Part shown: positions 51,020 through 61,246 of the stretch, one piece after another
How the letters are laid out: every line of letters starts with the position of its first letter
How positions within the stretch are numbered: position 1 is the first letter of the stretch
Assembly: GCF_002846205.1 (NCBI RefSeq)
Contig: NZ_PHKV01000002.1
Span: 496,001 to 560,000 of the forward strand
Length of the DNA stretch: 64,000 bases
Direction of reading: 5' to 3'
Source of the DNA: Xanthomonas prunicola
Lineage (GTDB): Bacteria > Pseudomonadota > Gammaproteobacteria > Xanthomonadales > Xanthomonadaceae
Position numbers and translations under genes: made by a program
Notes under the pieces: generated by a model
What the model was told of the DNA's origin: nothing
The model's input: only the letters and a program-made list of their open reading frames with translations
Databases searched by the model: none

Positions 51020-53878
51020 TCAGAACGTAAACACATACTCAGCCGCCACTTCGCGGCCGATCGGATTGAACAACGTGGTGTTGTAGAAGCCGTAACCATA
51101 GAAACGTTCCTTATGGTCGTAGCCCACTTCGTTGAAGACGTTGTTGACGTAGAAATTGACCTTGGCGTGGTCGGTGATCTTGTACCCAGTGCTCAGGTTC
51201 CAGTAGATCGCCGGGCCCACACGGCCGAAGTAGCGCTTGCTGGTTTCGCCCAGGTGCACGTTGGCGGTATCGGTGACCAGGCACGCATCGGAGGCGCTGG
51301 GTTGATAGCCGTCGTCGAAGCGTTCGCAGGTGCCCCAGTTGACGGCGCGCATCGAGCCAATCCGGCGAAAGTAGACGGTCCAGTCCCAGGCACCACCGTT
51401 GTCCCAATGCACGCTGCCGCGCACGCGACTGCGCACACGTTCGTCGCGACGGTTTTCGTCGCTGTCGGTGCGATAGATCTGCTCGCGATAGGCGATCAGA
51501 TTGTTGTAGTCCAGCGATAACTGGAAATTGCCCCAACCAGCGGTGGCCAGGCGATACTTCAACGCCGCATCGATGCCGGAGGTTTCCATCTGCGCCAGGT
51601 TGATCGGGCCGCGCTCGATACTGGCGATGGTGCCGTCGGCATTGCGGCTCACGCGTGAGGTGATGGTGTCGCAATAGCCCGCGCCGCCCGGATTGTTCCA
51701 GGTGCCGCCGCTGATGGTGGTGCCGGTGCGGCAGCCAGCTTCGGCCGACAGGATCTCATCGCGGTCCAGATCCTTGATCATTTCCTGCAGTTGGATGCGG
51801 TAGTAATCCACACTCAACGACAGGCCTTGGGCGATGTCCCATACCACGCCACCGGTGAACGAGCGGCCGGTTTCCGAGCGGAGATCCGGGGTACCGCGAC
51901 GATTGACATCCACGGTGTAGTAGATGTTGTTGTTTTCGTCGTTGCAGCCGCCGGTCAGGTACGCGCCCGACGAAATGCAGCGGTACTGATCGATCACCGT
52001 CTGATTGGTGGAACTGGGTTCGCCCAGCACGTAATGCATGTCCGGCGCGCGGAAACTGGTGGCCACCGTGCTGCGCACCAGCAGGCTTTCCACCGGCCGC
52101 CATTCCAGACCGGCACTCCAGGTGGTGTCGCTCTGCGTGCCCACATCCGTGGGGATGGCAGCCGAAGAACGGTAATTGCCGTAGCGGTCGTAGCGACCGG
52201 CCACATTCGCGCTCAACGTGGAGAGCAACGGAATCTGGAATTCCAAACCCGCCGAACTGCGCATGCGTTCGCCGCCACCGCTGTCCACCACGTCCACCGG
52301 GTAGCACTCGTTGGCGCACGGATCGGGCGAGAGTTGATAGCCCTGCTTTGCGACTTCGGCCACGGTGGCGAAGCGGATCGGCCCGGCCCAGCCCTGCACC
52401 ACATCGCCGCTCACGCTGAAGCTGGCTTGATTGACCCACGAATACGCCGAGTTGTGCGACTTGGCGACCAGGGCGTCGTATTGGTCCGCCGACAGTGGCG
52501 TGTACAAGCGCGCTTCGTTGATCGCATAGATCGGCGTGCCATCGGCCGCGGTGCCGAGGGAGCTGCCGAGGAAGTAGTCGGTGGCGCGCGCGGTATCCAC
52601 GGTGCGAATGTATTCGTCCACGGTGTAACGCGAACGGCCGACGCTCAATTCCCAATCGAAACGGTCGGACCACACCCCGCGCAAGCCGGCGCTCAGATCC
52701 CAGGATTGTTCCTTGTTGTAGTTGGCCAGCCGGTCCCAGCCGCCGGCTTCACGCCGGGTGAGCTGGCGGATCAGGTTCAACGAGCGACCGGTCGCCGCGT
52801 CCTGGAACGGGCCCAGATAGGCGTAAGGCGGGTCGTAGGTCCAGCGGCCGATACTGCGATTGGCCGATAGCGTGGCCCAGGCTTCGGTGTGTTCGCCGAA
52901 CTTCCAGGTCCCGTAGAGATACGCCGAATAATCCTCGCTGCCGGTGACCAGCCCCCAGTCGCCGTAATCGTGTGCCACGCCGCAGTAACTGCCGGCGTTG
53001 GTGAGCGCGCCGGTGTTTTGGTTGTAGCTCAGTCGCTGCCCGTCGATGAACTCACCGCCGAAGCGCGCGCAGGTACCGGCCGGTGGCGCCAGGCGCTGGT
53101 TGGTATTGGCGTCGATCAGACTCAGACCGGTGAATGGGTTGAAGCCGTACAGGCGGTTCTGCCCGGTCCAGTTGGAATAGGACATGTCGTCCGAATCGTC
53201 CATTTTGGAGCGATCGCGTCCGCTCAGCGGGTCGCGCTTGGTGGCCTGCAGGGCGTAGGTCAGGCTCCAGTTCTCGCCGGTGCGCCCGCCGGCCCACGAC
53301 ACGTCGAAACTATCGCGTCCACCTTCGGTCGCGGTGCCACCGCGCAACCGCACCTGGTCGCCCTGATAGTCGCGCTTGAGGATCACGTTGATCACGCCAG
53401 CCACGGCATCGGAGCCGTAGATCGCCGACGCACCGCCGGTGAGGATGTCGATGCGCTCCACGGCTGCGGAGGGAATATTGCTGTAGTTGGAGAAGTTGCT
53501 TTCGCCGCCGTAGGGCAGCGGGTAATCGGCCACGCGATGGCCGTTCACCAGCAACAGGGTGCGGCCCGGCCCCAGATCGCGCAGATTGATCGGCGAGGCA
53601 TTGGGCGTGTGCGAGCCCCACTGCGTATCGGCTTCCACCGAGCCCTGCTGATTCATGCTGTTGAGCACGTCATAGACGGTGGCGAAGCCTTCCTGCTGGA
53701 TCTGCTGCGCGCTGATGGTGACCACCGGCTGCGCGCCTTCGACCTGCGCGCGCTTGATGCGCGAGCCGGTGACAATAACTTCGCCCAGGTCTGTGGTTTG
53801 TTGCGCCATCGCCGGTGGAGTGCAATGAAGCGCGGTCACGGTGCAGAACGCGAGAAGGGTCCGTTGGTAACGGTGCAT
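51020..53878 (-). CDS. TonB-dependent receptor (large, oar/RagA-unrelated type)
   Basis: The 952-residue outer-membrane receptor has a signal peptide (ending PPAMAQ) and a TonB-box-like start (TTDLGEVIVTGSRIKRAQ). A plug domain follows (PINLRDLGPGRTLLLVNGHRVADY, GGASAIYGSDAVAGVINVILKR, both quoted in part), then a barrel ending in the typical aromatic C-terminus EYVFTF. There is no STN signalling domain. Xanthomonas has many such receptors for plant-derived carbohydrates and iron complexes; the ligand is unknown. It is monocistronic, with a promoter in the 150 bp between it and the IS element. Confidence 0.93.
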   Translation of the reverse strand: MHRYQRTLLAFCTVTALHCTPPAMAQQTTDLGEVIVTGSRIKRAQVEGAQPVVTISAQQIQQEGFATVYDVLNSMNQQGSVEADTQWGSHTPNASPINLRDLGPGRTLLLVNGHRVADYPLPYGGESNFSNYSNIPSAAVERIDILTGGASAIYGSDAVAGVINVILKRDYQGDQVRLRGGTATEGGRDSFDVSWAGGRTGENWSLTYALQATKRDPLSGRDRSKMDDSDDMSYSNWTGQNRLYGFNPFTGLSLIDANTNQRLAPPAGTCARFGGEFIDGQRLSYNQNTGALTNAGSYCGVAHDYGDWGLVTGSEDYSAYLYGTWKFGEHTEAWATLSANRSIGRWTYDPPYAYLGPFQDAATGRSLNLIRQLTRREAGGWDRLANYNKEQSWDLSAGLRGVWSDRFDWELSVGRSRYTVDEYIRTVDTARATDYFLGSSLGTAADGTPIYAINEARLYTPLSADQYDALVAKSHNSAYSWVNQASFSVSGDVVQGWAGPIRFATVAEVAKQGYQLSPDPCANECYPVDVVDSGGGERMRSSAGLEFQIPLLSTLSANVAGRYDRYGNYRSSAAIPTDVGTQSDTTWSAGLEWRPVESLLVRSTVATSFRAPDMHYVLGEPSSTNQTVIDQYRCISSGAYLTGGCNDENNNIYYTVDVNRRGTPDLRSETGRSFTGGVVWDIAQGLSLSVDYYRIQLQEMIKDLDRDEILSAEAGCRTGTTISGGTWNNPGGAGYCDTITSRVSRNADGTIASIERGPINLAQMETSGIDAALKYRLATAGWGNFQLSLDYNNLIAYREQIYRTDSDENRRDERVRSRVRGSVHWDNGGAWDWTVYFRRIGSMRAVNWGTCERFDDGYQPSASDACLVTDTANVHLGETSKRYFGRVGPAIYWNLSTGYKITDHAKVNFYVNNVFNEVGYDHKERFYGYGFYNTTLFNPIGREVAAEYVFTF

Positions 53879-54027
53879 GCTGGAATCCCCGATGCAGGTT
53901 GAGAAAAGAGACGTCGTCGATCACGGCATCCCCAGTACGCGCATGGCCCCCTGCCTCAAGTGCCCAACAAAACTGCTATGCAGCGACAAGGCTGTCAATA
54001 CGCTGGACAACGGCCCGACATCCCTAA

Positions 54028-55185
54028 GGAAGCTCTGAACAACGCGGCCTGAGAGCGCGGAATGTCGCATCGTTCCGGAGAGTCGCGTTTGAATCTTCGG
54101 ATTTCTCGCCATTTCTGGCTCTTTCCGTGGGAATTCCACGGAGCACAGGCGCACGCTCCCCATCGCAGGCAGTCACTGCTTTCGCTTCATCCACAGGTTT
54201 GACAGCGCAAACAACGTCAGTACTGGCGCCGTATTCTTGACCAGGCCGCAATAGCGGACCTTGGTGTAGCCGAACTGGCGCTTGATCACCCGGCATGGAT
54301 GCTCCACCGTCGCGCGCGCGCTGGCCTTGAAGGGCTCCCAACGCTGTTCCCGAGCACGCTCGCGCTTGTTGCCGATGCCTTGCATCGTCGAGGGCCTGGC
54401 GGCGATGAAGAATGCAGCCTTGCACGCCTGCAGTTCGTCGCGTTTGTCCGCGCCGGTATAGCCGCTGTCGCCGAACACGCTGTCTTCTTTGCCATGCAGC
54501 AACGTGTGCGTCACCGTGACATCGGCGACATTGGCCGCTGTGCAATGGACGTGGTGCACCAGCCCGGAAAACGCATCCACGCCGATGTGCGCCTTCATCC
54601 CAAAATACCACTGATTGCCCTTCCTGACCTGATGCATCTCGGGGTCGCGCGCGCGATCGGCATTCTTGGTCGAACTGGGCGCAGCGATCAGCGTCGCATC
54701 GACGATCGTACCCGACTGCAGGCTCTGACCCTGGCGCGCCAGATGCGCGTTGACCGCCTCCAGTATCCGTCCGGCAAGGCCATGGGTCTCCAGCAGGCGC
54801 CGAAAGTTCAAAATCGTGGTCGCGTCGGGAATGTCGTCCAAGCCACCGAGCTGGGCAAAGCGCCGCAAGGTCGGGATCTCGTGCAGCGCTTCTTCCATCG
54901 CCGGATCGCTCAACGCATACCACCGCTGCAGCAAATGAATCCGCAACATCCTCGCCAGGGCGTATGGCTGTCGACCAGGGCGCCCCGACACCGGATAGTG
55001 CGGCGCGATCAGCCCGAGCAAGTGCGGCCACGGAACGACCTGCTCCATCTCGGCCAGAAAGATCTCGCGCCGGGTCTGCTTGCGCTTGCCCAGGCCCTCA
55101 GAGTCACCGAACGTCAGTTGCATGGATGATTCTTCACTGTGTGGCAATAGTGTCGCGCATCTGCCGTGGTTTGTTCAGAGGTTCC
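54028..55185 (-). mobile_element. IS5-family insertion sequence
   Basis: The element is about 1.16 kb, bounded by imperfect inverted repeats GGAAGCTCTGAACAA (left) and TTGTTCAGAGGTTCC (right), which differ at one position. It carries a single transposase gene. The flanks (CTAA left, CTGG right) do not form an obvious target duplication, so the ends may be slightly misplaced or the copy old. It lies between the TonB receptor promoter and the xopX cluster. Confidence 0.85.
54173..55123 (-). CDS. IS5-family transposase
   Basis: The 316-residue DDE transposase shows the catalytic residues in SGTIVDATLIAAP (first Asp), FGDSGYTGADKR (second Asp) and ATVEHPCRVIKRQFGY (Glu, with the Y-x2-R-x3-E-x6-K-type spacing of the family). 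The start MQLTFGDSEGLGKRKQ is the usual one for close relatives in Xanthomonas; an ATG eight codons upstream is also open. The frame looks intact, so the copy may still be active. Confidence 0.93.
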   Translation of the reverse strand: MQLTFGDSEGLGKRKQTRREIFLAEMEQVVPWPHLLGLIAPHYPVSGRPGRQPYALARMLRIHLLQRWYALSDPAMEEALHEIPTLRRFAQLGGLDDIPDATTILNFRRLLETHGLAGRILEAVNAHLARQGQSLQSGTIVDATLIAAPSSTKNADRARDPEMHQVRKGNQWYFGMKAHIGVDAFSGLVHHVHCTAANVADVTVTHTLLHGKEDSVFGDSGYTGADKRDELQACKAAFFIAARPSTMQGIGNKRERAREQRWEPFKASARATVEHPCRVIKRQFGYTKVRYCGLVKNTAPVLTLFALSNLWMKRKQ

Positions 55186-55765
55186 CTGGGCTTCTCATTG
55201 CCTAATGCGTAAGGCAGTGAACGCCGCCGACAGCAGTGAACGGCTACTCGGCGGGATAAGCGCGCTTGATGACCGTTTCGCAATGTCTGGCGCGAGCGAA
55301 CGACTTGATCGCGTTCAGCGACTCCGCTTCATCAGCACTTTTATGGTGCAGACCGACCCGATAAAGCATGCACATGCGGCTAGCACGGTATGGCGAGCAG
55401 ACAACTTGCACCAATTCGGATAATGACTACCTGATTTTGGTGCGAATTTCCCCGCACCGGTGCAAAACCCGGCGGCACTACGCCGTGCGCTAGTAGAGAG
55501 CCAGCTTCGGCGAAAAACGATTCATAGGCAGGCCCAGGTAGTCGATCCCCAGCACCGCGCGCAATTAGCGACGAATCACCTGGCATGCACGGCAAGGTGT
55601 AGGGAATCCATAAAGTGCAGCACGTCCAGCATGCCGCTCTGTGCACAGACATGTCTGAATTCGTAGAGGCATAGAACAGAAACGGCTTTCACAAGGGAAA
55701 CGATGCGCACCTCGTCAAGGGCCTGGCATCGCAGCGCTTGGGCGCGAGAAAAATCCATTACTCGC
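55186..55765. other. Region between the IS element and the first xopX copy
   Basis: These 580 bp hold only short frames without recognisable similarity. Base composition is more AT-rich than the chromosome average. An 87-codon minus-strand frame (55576-55839) overlaps the xopX promoter box and is not called. The stretch may contain eroded insertion sequence or effector remnants. Confidence 0.35.
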
Positions 55766-55790
55766 TTCTCTTGGAAGTCGCAAATTTCGC
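55766..55790 (+). promoter_or_regulatory. Imperfect PIP box of xopX copy 1
   Basis: TTCTC-N15-TTCGC matches the plant-inducible promoter box (TTCGC-N15-TTCGC) bound by HrpX, with one mismatch in the first half. A TATAAC -10-like element starts 33 bp after it (55824). The box ends 93 bp before the effector start codon. It predicts expression in the plant under HrpG/HrpX control. Confidence 0.7.
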
Positions 55791-55883
55791 TTATCAACCA
55801 AAGGTGGTCGAGCTTGCTCCGATTATAACCAAGCATCATGTAACTCCTTTTTTCAACGAGTCAGCAATGGAGCGCGTAGTCAT

Positions 55884-57905
55884 ATGCACAAGCCGTCTAT
55901 ATCGTCTGCACCTGTCTCATCGTCCGTGCCCCCGATTTCCGTCGAGAGCGAGCCCGTACTCCCGACGACGGTCGCCCAGGACCAGCCCTCCCCTACCCAG
56001 GAAAGTTCCGAGCTTGCTCACCTCACTCCCCGACCAAGCAGGTCGTCTTCTCAAGCATCCTCCGTACAGGCCCAGTCGACCCTGACCGATGGAGCATCCC
56101 CAAGCCTCCTTTCCAGAGTCCGCTCCAGTGCCGCTAATGGCATGCAAAAGCTCACCAGCTCGTTGTCCTCGGGCGCGGTCAATCTTTACTCGCTTGTGGA
56201 TCTGCGCACGATGCTACAAATACACGCACACGATCCCGAATTCCTGGCGATTCTGCAGGGGGAAGACCTGGAGCAGCCGATGCAGCATACCTTGGCATCG
56301 TGCCGGCAACAGATAGACGAACTCGAAGACCTCATCACGCCTGCGCGGGCGCCGGGTCTGACCGAGCATCACCGCAAGCAGTTACTGAGCGACATCAAGG
56401 CAGTGAAAGACGCCCTTCAGCCGCTAGGTCATAGCGCACCTAAGGCGATCCGAGCCTTGAAATCGATCGGCAACCTAGTCAATTTATGGCCCGTGCTGGT
56501 TCCAAGCCCACTGCTCGCCAAGCAGGCGAAAACCTTCGCCTTCACGATGTCTACCGCCACCAAGGGCGTGCTCGCCGTTTCGATGTCCGCACTGCGCCCC
56601 ACCGCTGACGGGTACCCATTTGTGTTCTCCAATGGCCAACTGGGTCGCGATGCGAACGAATGGCACCTCTACAACGGCCTGATCAACACGCTTTTTCTGG
56701 GCAACGAACTTGCGAAGAACAAATTCGGCAATGAAAGCTCCAAGAAGCAAGCCGCGGCGGTAGGCGACAGCATCGGCTACGGCGCCAGCGTATCGGTGAC
56801 GTTTACAGCCATCATGCTGACTCCGTTCCTGTGGAGCAGCCTCAGCAAACTCGGCAACAAGGTTCTGGACCAGACAGCGGGCCTGAGGGCGGGTCTCGCG
56901 CAGTCGGTTGGCCTGAATAACGCAGCGCAAAGCGTGCGCAACCGACTGACCCCATCCCGGATCAGTGAGGAACTGCGTGCGCAACTGCAGGATATCCGCG
57001 CGCATCTGGACGCCTCAAGCGATGCGTTCAAACAGGCGCGCCAGGATTTTGTCGGCGACCCAAGCGGAAAGGAATTGACCAGAACAGTCAATGGACAATG
57101 CACGCATCTGCTGGAGACGCTGGACAGGTGCAGCAAACGTCTGGCAAGCACGCTGCAGCTCGAAGGCAACCAGACATCGAGTCTCCCACGTGAACTGCAC
57201 AACCATGATTTTTCCTCCAAGTTGGCATTGATGATACTGGCCACCACCGTGACTGGTTCCACCGTGTACTTCGTGCAACCGGATCGATTGGGCACGCTTA
57301 ATCTGTTGAGCGACACCATGATCGTGACGGCGGTGATGGCACAGTCGGCGTGGAACAGGCTGGCCACACGTCAAGACGCCATGGACCGCTTCAAAGCGAT
57401 GTGTGGAGGCAGCATGGTCATCGCGCTTGCGTTGGGTGCCGACAAACTATCCAAGGTACTGAACGACGAGAGTCTGATCGAGGGGTCGCCCAACGCACAG
57501 TTCTATGCTGGAGCCATCATGTCGCTGATGGCGGTCACCATGCCGGGACCGATCGCACGCGGCGCAGAGCTGACGATGAACTGGGTAGGAAGCAGTCTGT
57601 TGCGGCGTTTTACCGGCCCGGACGGAACCGAACTCGCGACACGGACGCCCACCTCCTTCCAGGACATGCAGGAGCACATGCAAGCCACCGCCCAATATGT
57701 AGAAGGCCTTGACCCAGAGCAACGGGAGCACTACGCCAGAGGGGTCGGCGAGAACGTTGCCCAAGCGATCCAGGCAGCAGCGAGCCAAACGCCGCCGCAG
57801 GCACCACAGAGCAGTGTGACCATTACCGAGATAGAAGAGACCGGGTCTGCCGCCATGCCTGAGCATTCCTCGGCCACAGACGCGGACCGACCACGCCCCA
57901 AGTAA
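55884..57905 (+). CDS. xopX: Type III effector XopX family, copy 1
   Basis: The 673-residue protein starts with a Ser/Pro/Thr-rich stretch of about 90 residues, typical of a type III secretion signal. Blocks shared with the two following genes come next: LRTMLQIHAHDPEFL, KQAKTFAF, ALRPTADGYPF, GQLGRDANEWHLY, TPFLWSSLSKLG, NGQCTHLLETLDRCSKRL, FKAMCGGSMVIALAL, TGPDGTELAT and SVTITEIEE. These and the length identify the XopX family, which is delivered into plant cells to suppress immunity. Hydrophobic segments near 440 and 545 could interact with membranes. It is the shortest and most AT-rich of the three copies. Confidence 0.85.
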   Translation: MHKPSISSAPVSSSVPPISVESEPVLPTTVAQDQPSPTQESSELAHLTPRPSRSSSQASSVQAQSTLTDGASPSLLSRVRSSAANGMQKLTSSLSSGAVNLYSLVDLRTMLQIHAHDPEFLAILQGEDLEQPMQHTLASCRQQIDELEDLITPARAPGLTEHHRKQLLSDIKAVKDALQPLGHSAPKAIRALKSIGNLVNLWPVLVPSPLLAKQAKTFAFTMSTATKGVLAVSMSALRPTADGYPFVFSNGQLGRDANEWHLYNGLINTLFLGNELAKNKFGNESSKKQAAAVGDSIGYGASVSVTFTAIMLTPFLWSSLSKLGNKVLDQTAGLRAGLAQSVGLNNAAQSVRNRLTPSRISEELRAQLQDIRAHLDASSDAFKQARQDFVGDPSGKELTRTVNGQCTHLLETLDRCSKRLASTLQLEGNQTSSLPRELHNHDFSSKLALMILATTVTGSTVYFVQPDRLGTLNLLSDTMIVTAVMAQSAWNRLATRQDAMDRFKAMCGGSMVIALALGADKLSKVLNDESLIEGSPNAQFYAGAIMSLMAVTMPGPIARGAELTMNWVGSSLLRRFTGPDGTELATRTPTSFQDMQEHMQATAQYVEGLDPEQREHYARGVGENVAQAIQAAASQTPPQAPQSSVTITEIEETGSAAMPEHSSATDADRPRPK

Positions 57906-58039
57906 GCACCTTCAGCATGCGCCGGATCTAAAAGCAGAACGGATGCGGGTGCCAAGCCGGTTAGCAGGCATCCGCTCCGTCATCGCGCCGTATTGGCATG
58001 AAGATATGAAAAAAGATGCATCAAACACGCGGCCGCTGC

Positions 58040-58064
58040 TTCTTTCTGCAGCGCAGCGTTTCGT
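58040..58064 (+). promoter_or_regulatory. Imperfect PIP box of xopX copy 2
   Basis: TTCTT-N15-TTCGT ends 88 bp before the start of copy 2. The first half carries the same G-to-T change at position four as in the other two copies. A clear -10 element at the expected distance was not found; GGATCATG lies there and resembles GAATCATG at the same place before copy 3. Confidence 0.55.
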
Positions 58065-58152
58065 GCCATCGCTTGGGAGCGGGCGACCCTGTTCGGATCA
58101 TGACAGCACGCAAGAGTGAATATTTGCTGCTTACCTCACCAGGAACCAAGTC

Positions 58153-60369
58153 ATGAAGATCCAACAGCCAACGACCGCACACTCTTCTTCGGCGGACACG
58201 TTACACGAGCAGGTGTCTGCCGAAAGCGGCGGCGAGATACAACCATCGGCATCGCCGCAGGCGATGCCGGTCTCAGCCGCCCTGGCTGCACTTCCCTCTC
58301 GCCGTGCCAGCACCTTCGCTGGCAGGGCAGCAAGCCACGCAGCGAACGCGGAGCCAGCGCCACCCCAGCCGCCTCGTTCCGCCACTGCTACGCAATCGAC
58401 CGCCAGAGGGCTCGTCGCACGCGCGGGTTCGGCACTGGCAAGCGGCACACAGCACGCCACTGCTGCGGTGTCGCAGGCAGCCTCGGATCTATGGTCACTC
58501 TCTGATCTACGCACCATGCTGCAGGTCCACGCGAGCGATCCTGCATTCTTGCAGTGGGTGCGTCAGACCGATCCCGAACAACCCGCGCCGCACAGCTTGG
58601 CCCAGTGCCGTGCAACGATCACCCAACTCCGCGAGTTGCTAGTGGGAGAAGACGGGCAGCGGCTGCAGGCTGGCTTTCGTCGACAGATACTTGGCGATAT
58701 CAAGGCGGTGGAAGACGCCCTGCAACCGCTGGAGCATGGGACGCCCGCACTCGGGCGGGCAGTCAAGGCGCTGGCCAGCATGGTAAATCTGTGGCGAATA
58801 GCTGTGCCAAGCCCATTGCTGGGCAACCAAGCCAAGACGTTTTCCTACACCTTTGCGTTGGCATCCAAGGGCGTGATGATGCTCGCAGCCTCGGCAGCGC
58901 GCCCAACCGCCGATGGATTCCCATTACCCCTGTTTGGCGGCCAGTTGGGGCGCGACGCCAATGAATTGCACTTGTACGCCAGCGTGTTGAATGGAATTTT
59001 TCTGGGCACTCAGATTGCAAAGAGAGTCGGCTCTCCGTCGACGCGACATCAAGCCGAATCGGTGGAAGGCAATTTAGGATTTTCCGCCGCTGCGGCAACA
59101 GCATGCGCGGCGCTGGTGATCACGCCCTTTATCTGGAGCAGCGTCAGTGCGACCGGCAATCGAGTGTATCGCCAGGCAAAAACACTAGGGGCCAGCATCA
59201 CGCAGCGAGTGGGCTTTGGCACGCTCTCCCAGCAATGGCGCGCTAGCCTCACGCCCGGCCAGATCAGTATGCACTTACGCGCTCAGCTCGAAGACATCAC
59301 GACGGCACTAGTGGCTGGCCGTGACGCATTCCAGCAGGCGCGCTCACACTTCAGCGACCCGGGCCAGGGGCGCGAGCTCACCCGCACCGTCAATGGGCAA
59401 TGCACACATCTATTGGAGACACTCGACCGCTGCAGCAAACGCCTGCGCGATGCCCTGCAGGGTGATCAGGAGCAACCGTCATCGATCTCAAGAGAGCGGT
59501 TGAACGACGACTTCTCTTCCAAAATTTCACTCGCGCTCTTGGGCTCGGGATTGAGCGCACTGGGTGTCTACCTAGTCCAGCCAGACAAGATCGGCACCGC
59601 GGATACATTGGCCGATACGGCCATCGTGACAACGGTGATGCTGCAGTCAGCATTCAATAGAAACGCGACACGGCAGGATACGATGGAGCGCTTCAAGGCC
59701 ATGTGCGGCGGCAGCATGGTACTGGCGCTCGCACTCGGCGCTGAAAAGCTATCCAAAATCGCGGCCGACAGGAGCCTCATTGAAGCATCGTCGGCGTCGC
59801 CATACTACGCAGGCTTGGTGATTGGGCTGATGTGCTTGACGATGCCGGGACCAGTCGCTCGCGGTGCGGAGTTGGCAATGAATTGGGGAGGACGTCAGTT
59901 CGCCCGTAGCTTCACCGGGCCGGACGGCACGCCGCTCGCTACCGGTCTGCCAGATACCCAGGAAGGAATGCTTGAAAGGACGCGCACCACCTTGGCGTAT
60001 TTCCTGGAACTAAACTCGGAGCAGCAACAAGCCTTTGAGCGACTGGCAGCAGACGCCGCGCTACAAGCGATCCAGGATGCTGGTGCGGCGGCGCAGCCAC
60101 GCGCCAGCAGCGTCACCATCACCGAAGTCGAAGATGGCACCGGCGCCGCTACGGGGCCACGCGTGCCGACGGAGGCCGGCGGCACAATGGAGCATGGGAC
60201 GGTCCGGGATGCCGGTACCCACGCGCCGGGCGGATCTAATCGCGGTATCGGCAACGAGATCGAAGAAGAGAGCGACGCCACTGTGTCCGCTTCGGCGAGT
60301 AACGCTGGCAGCGTGCGCGCCTATGAGCCGGGGGACACCACCGCTGGCCACCCATCGGATCACCACTGA
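58153..60369 (+). CDS. xopX: Type III effector XopX family, copy 2
   Basis: The 738-residue protein begins MKIQQPTTAHSSSADT, a Ser/Thr/Ala-rich N-terminus suited to type III secretion. It contains all shared blocks of the family: LRTMLQVHASDPAFL, KQAKTFSY-like NQAKTFSYTF, ARPTADGFPLP, GQLGRDANELHLY, NGQCTHLLETLDRCSKRL, FKAMCGGSMVLALALGAEKL, SLIEASSASPYYAG, TGPDGTPLAT and SVTITEVED. The length matches the usual XopX size of about 730 residues. The C-terminal 80 residues are a Gly/Thr/acidic tail that differs from the other copies. It is closer to copy 3 than to copy 1. Confidence 0.87.
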   Translation: MKIQQPTTAHSSSADTLHEQVSAESGGEIQPSASPQAMPVSAALAALPSRRASTFAGRAASHAANAEPAPPQPPRSATATQSTARGLVARAGSALASGTQHATAAVSQAASDLWSLSDLRTMLQVHASDPAFLQWVRQTDPEQPAPHSLAQCRATITQLRELLVGEDGQRLQAGFRRQILGDIKAVEDALQPLEHGTPALGRAVKALASMVNLWRIAVPSPLLGNQAKTFSYTFALASKGVMMLAASAARPTADGFPLPLFGGQLGRDANELHLYASVLNGIFLGTQIAKRVGSPSTRHQAESVEGNLGFSAAAATACAALVITPFIWSSVSATGNRVYRQAKTLGASITQRVGFGTLSQQWRASLTPGQISMHLRAQLEDITTALVAGRDAFQQARSHFSDPGQGRELTRTVNGQCTHLLETLDRCSKRLRDALQGDQEQPSSISRERLNDDFSSKISLALLGSGLSALGVYLVQPDKIGTADTLADTAIVTTVMLQSAFNRNATRQDTMERFKAMCGGSMVLALALGAEKLSKIAADRSLIEASSASPYYAGLVIGLMCLTMPGPVARGAELAMNWGGRQFARSFTGPDGTPLATGLPDTQEGMLERTRTTLAYFLELNSEQQQAFERLAADAALQAIQDAGAAAQPRASSVTITEVEDGTGAATGPRVPTEAGGTMEHGTVRDAGTHAPGGSNRGIGNEIEEESDATVSASASNAGSVRAYEPGDTTAGHPSDHH

Positions 60370-60589
60370 AACTGCAACACATGGCCGGCAAGTGCGCATT
60401 GCCAGACTGGGTGAAAGGTAACAATCCGGGCGATGCATCCTGGTTAGCCTTAGAGCGGCTAACAAAACGTAGCGAGCAGTTGCCAGGCGGGTGTGGACGG
60501 CGCGCAGGAACTGGAGTGTACGCGTGGTACATGCCGATTCCGAGCACCGGCCGCGCACGCCTGGCGGCTGCATAGTAGTGTTGTTGGCT

Positions 60590-61240
60590 GCTCTTAGAGC
60601 CGCTACAACCAAGGCGGAAGCAGTACGCAGATGATGGAGCAAGCAAGGGCAGCGCCAAGTGGATATCGATGCAGCGTTCAAAGCGGATGCGCAGTTTGGC
60701 CATGCCCGCGAACCAGGCATGCGTACGCTCGACAACCCAGCGATGACGGCATAATCGGTCATTGCGCCCGATTAACTTGGGTGCAATCGGCGCGACGATG
60801 CCACGCTGCTTGAGGACGTCGCGACAACGCTCGATGTCGTCGGCTTGTCGGCATGCAGTTTGCGAGGCAAGCGTTGCGGACGCCTTGGTTTTCCGGCGAT
60901 TGCAGGCAACGCATCCAGCAACTCCTCCGACACGACCGAGTCGTGCCAATTGGCGTCGGTGACGCACACAGCCAAGGCACGCCGTTGCGATCGACGATCA
61001 GATGTCGTTTGCTGCCGAGTTTGCCGCGATCGGTCGGATTTTTGGCCCAGTATGTGATTCCCTCCTGGGGGGCCACACTGGCGGCGTCCAGACGTGCCTG
61101 ACTCAGATCTGGCGTCTGGCCGCGTCGTAACGCGTCCAGCGGCACCTGATGCAGGCGCTGCCACACACCGGCCTCCTGCCAATCACGCAACCGGCGACAG
61201 CACGTAATGCCGCTGCATAGCCCAGCTCCAACGGCTTATT
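60590..61240 (-). pseudogene. Frameshifted IS5-family (IS427-like) transposase remnant
   Basis: Transposase similarity runs over three frames on the minus strand. GITCCRRLRDWQEAGVWQRLHQ and KNPTDRGKLGSKRHLIVDRNG come first. ALAVCVTDANWHDSVVSEELL follows after a shift. ADDIERCRDVLKQRGIV, HRWVVERTHAWFAGMAKLRIRFER follow after another. At least two frameshifts and the loss of the N-terminus make it inactive. It lies between xopX copies 2 and 3 and may mark the recombination that duplicated them. Confidence 0.8.
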
Positions 61241-61246
61241 CTCCCA

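Noticed and set aside
55576..55839. An 87-codon minus-strand frame upstream of xopX copy 1
   Set aside because: It covers the PIP box and -10-like element of the effector promoter and has no recognisable similarity.
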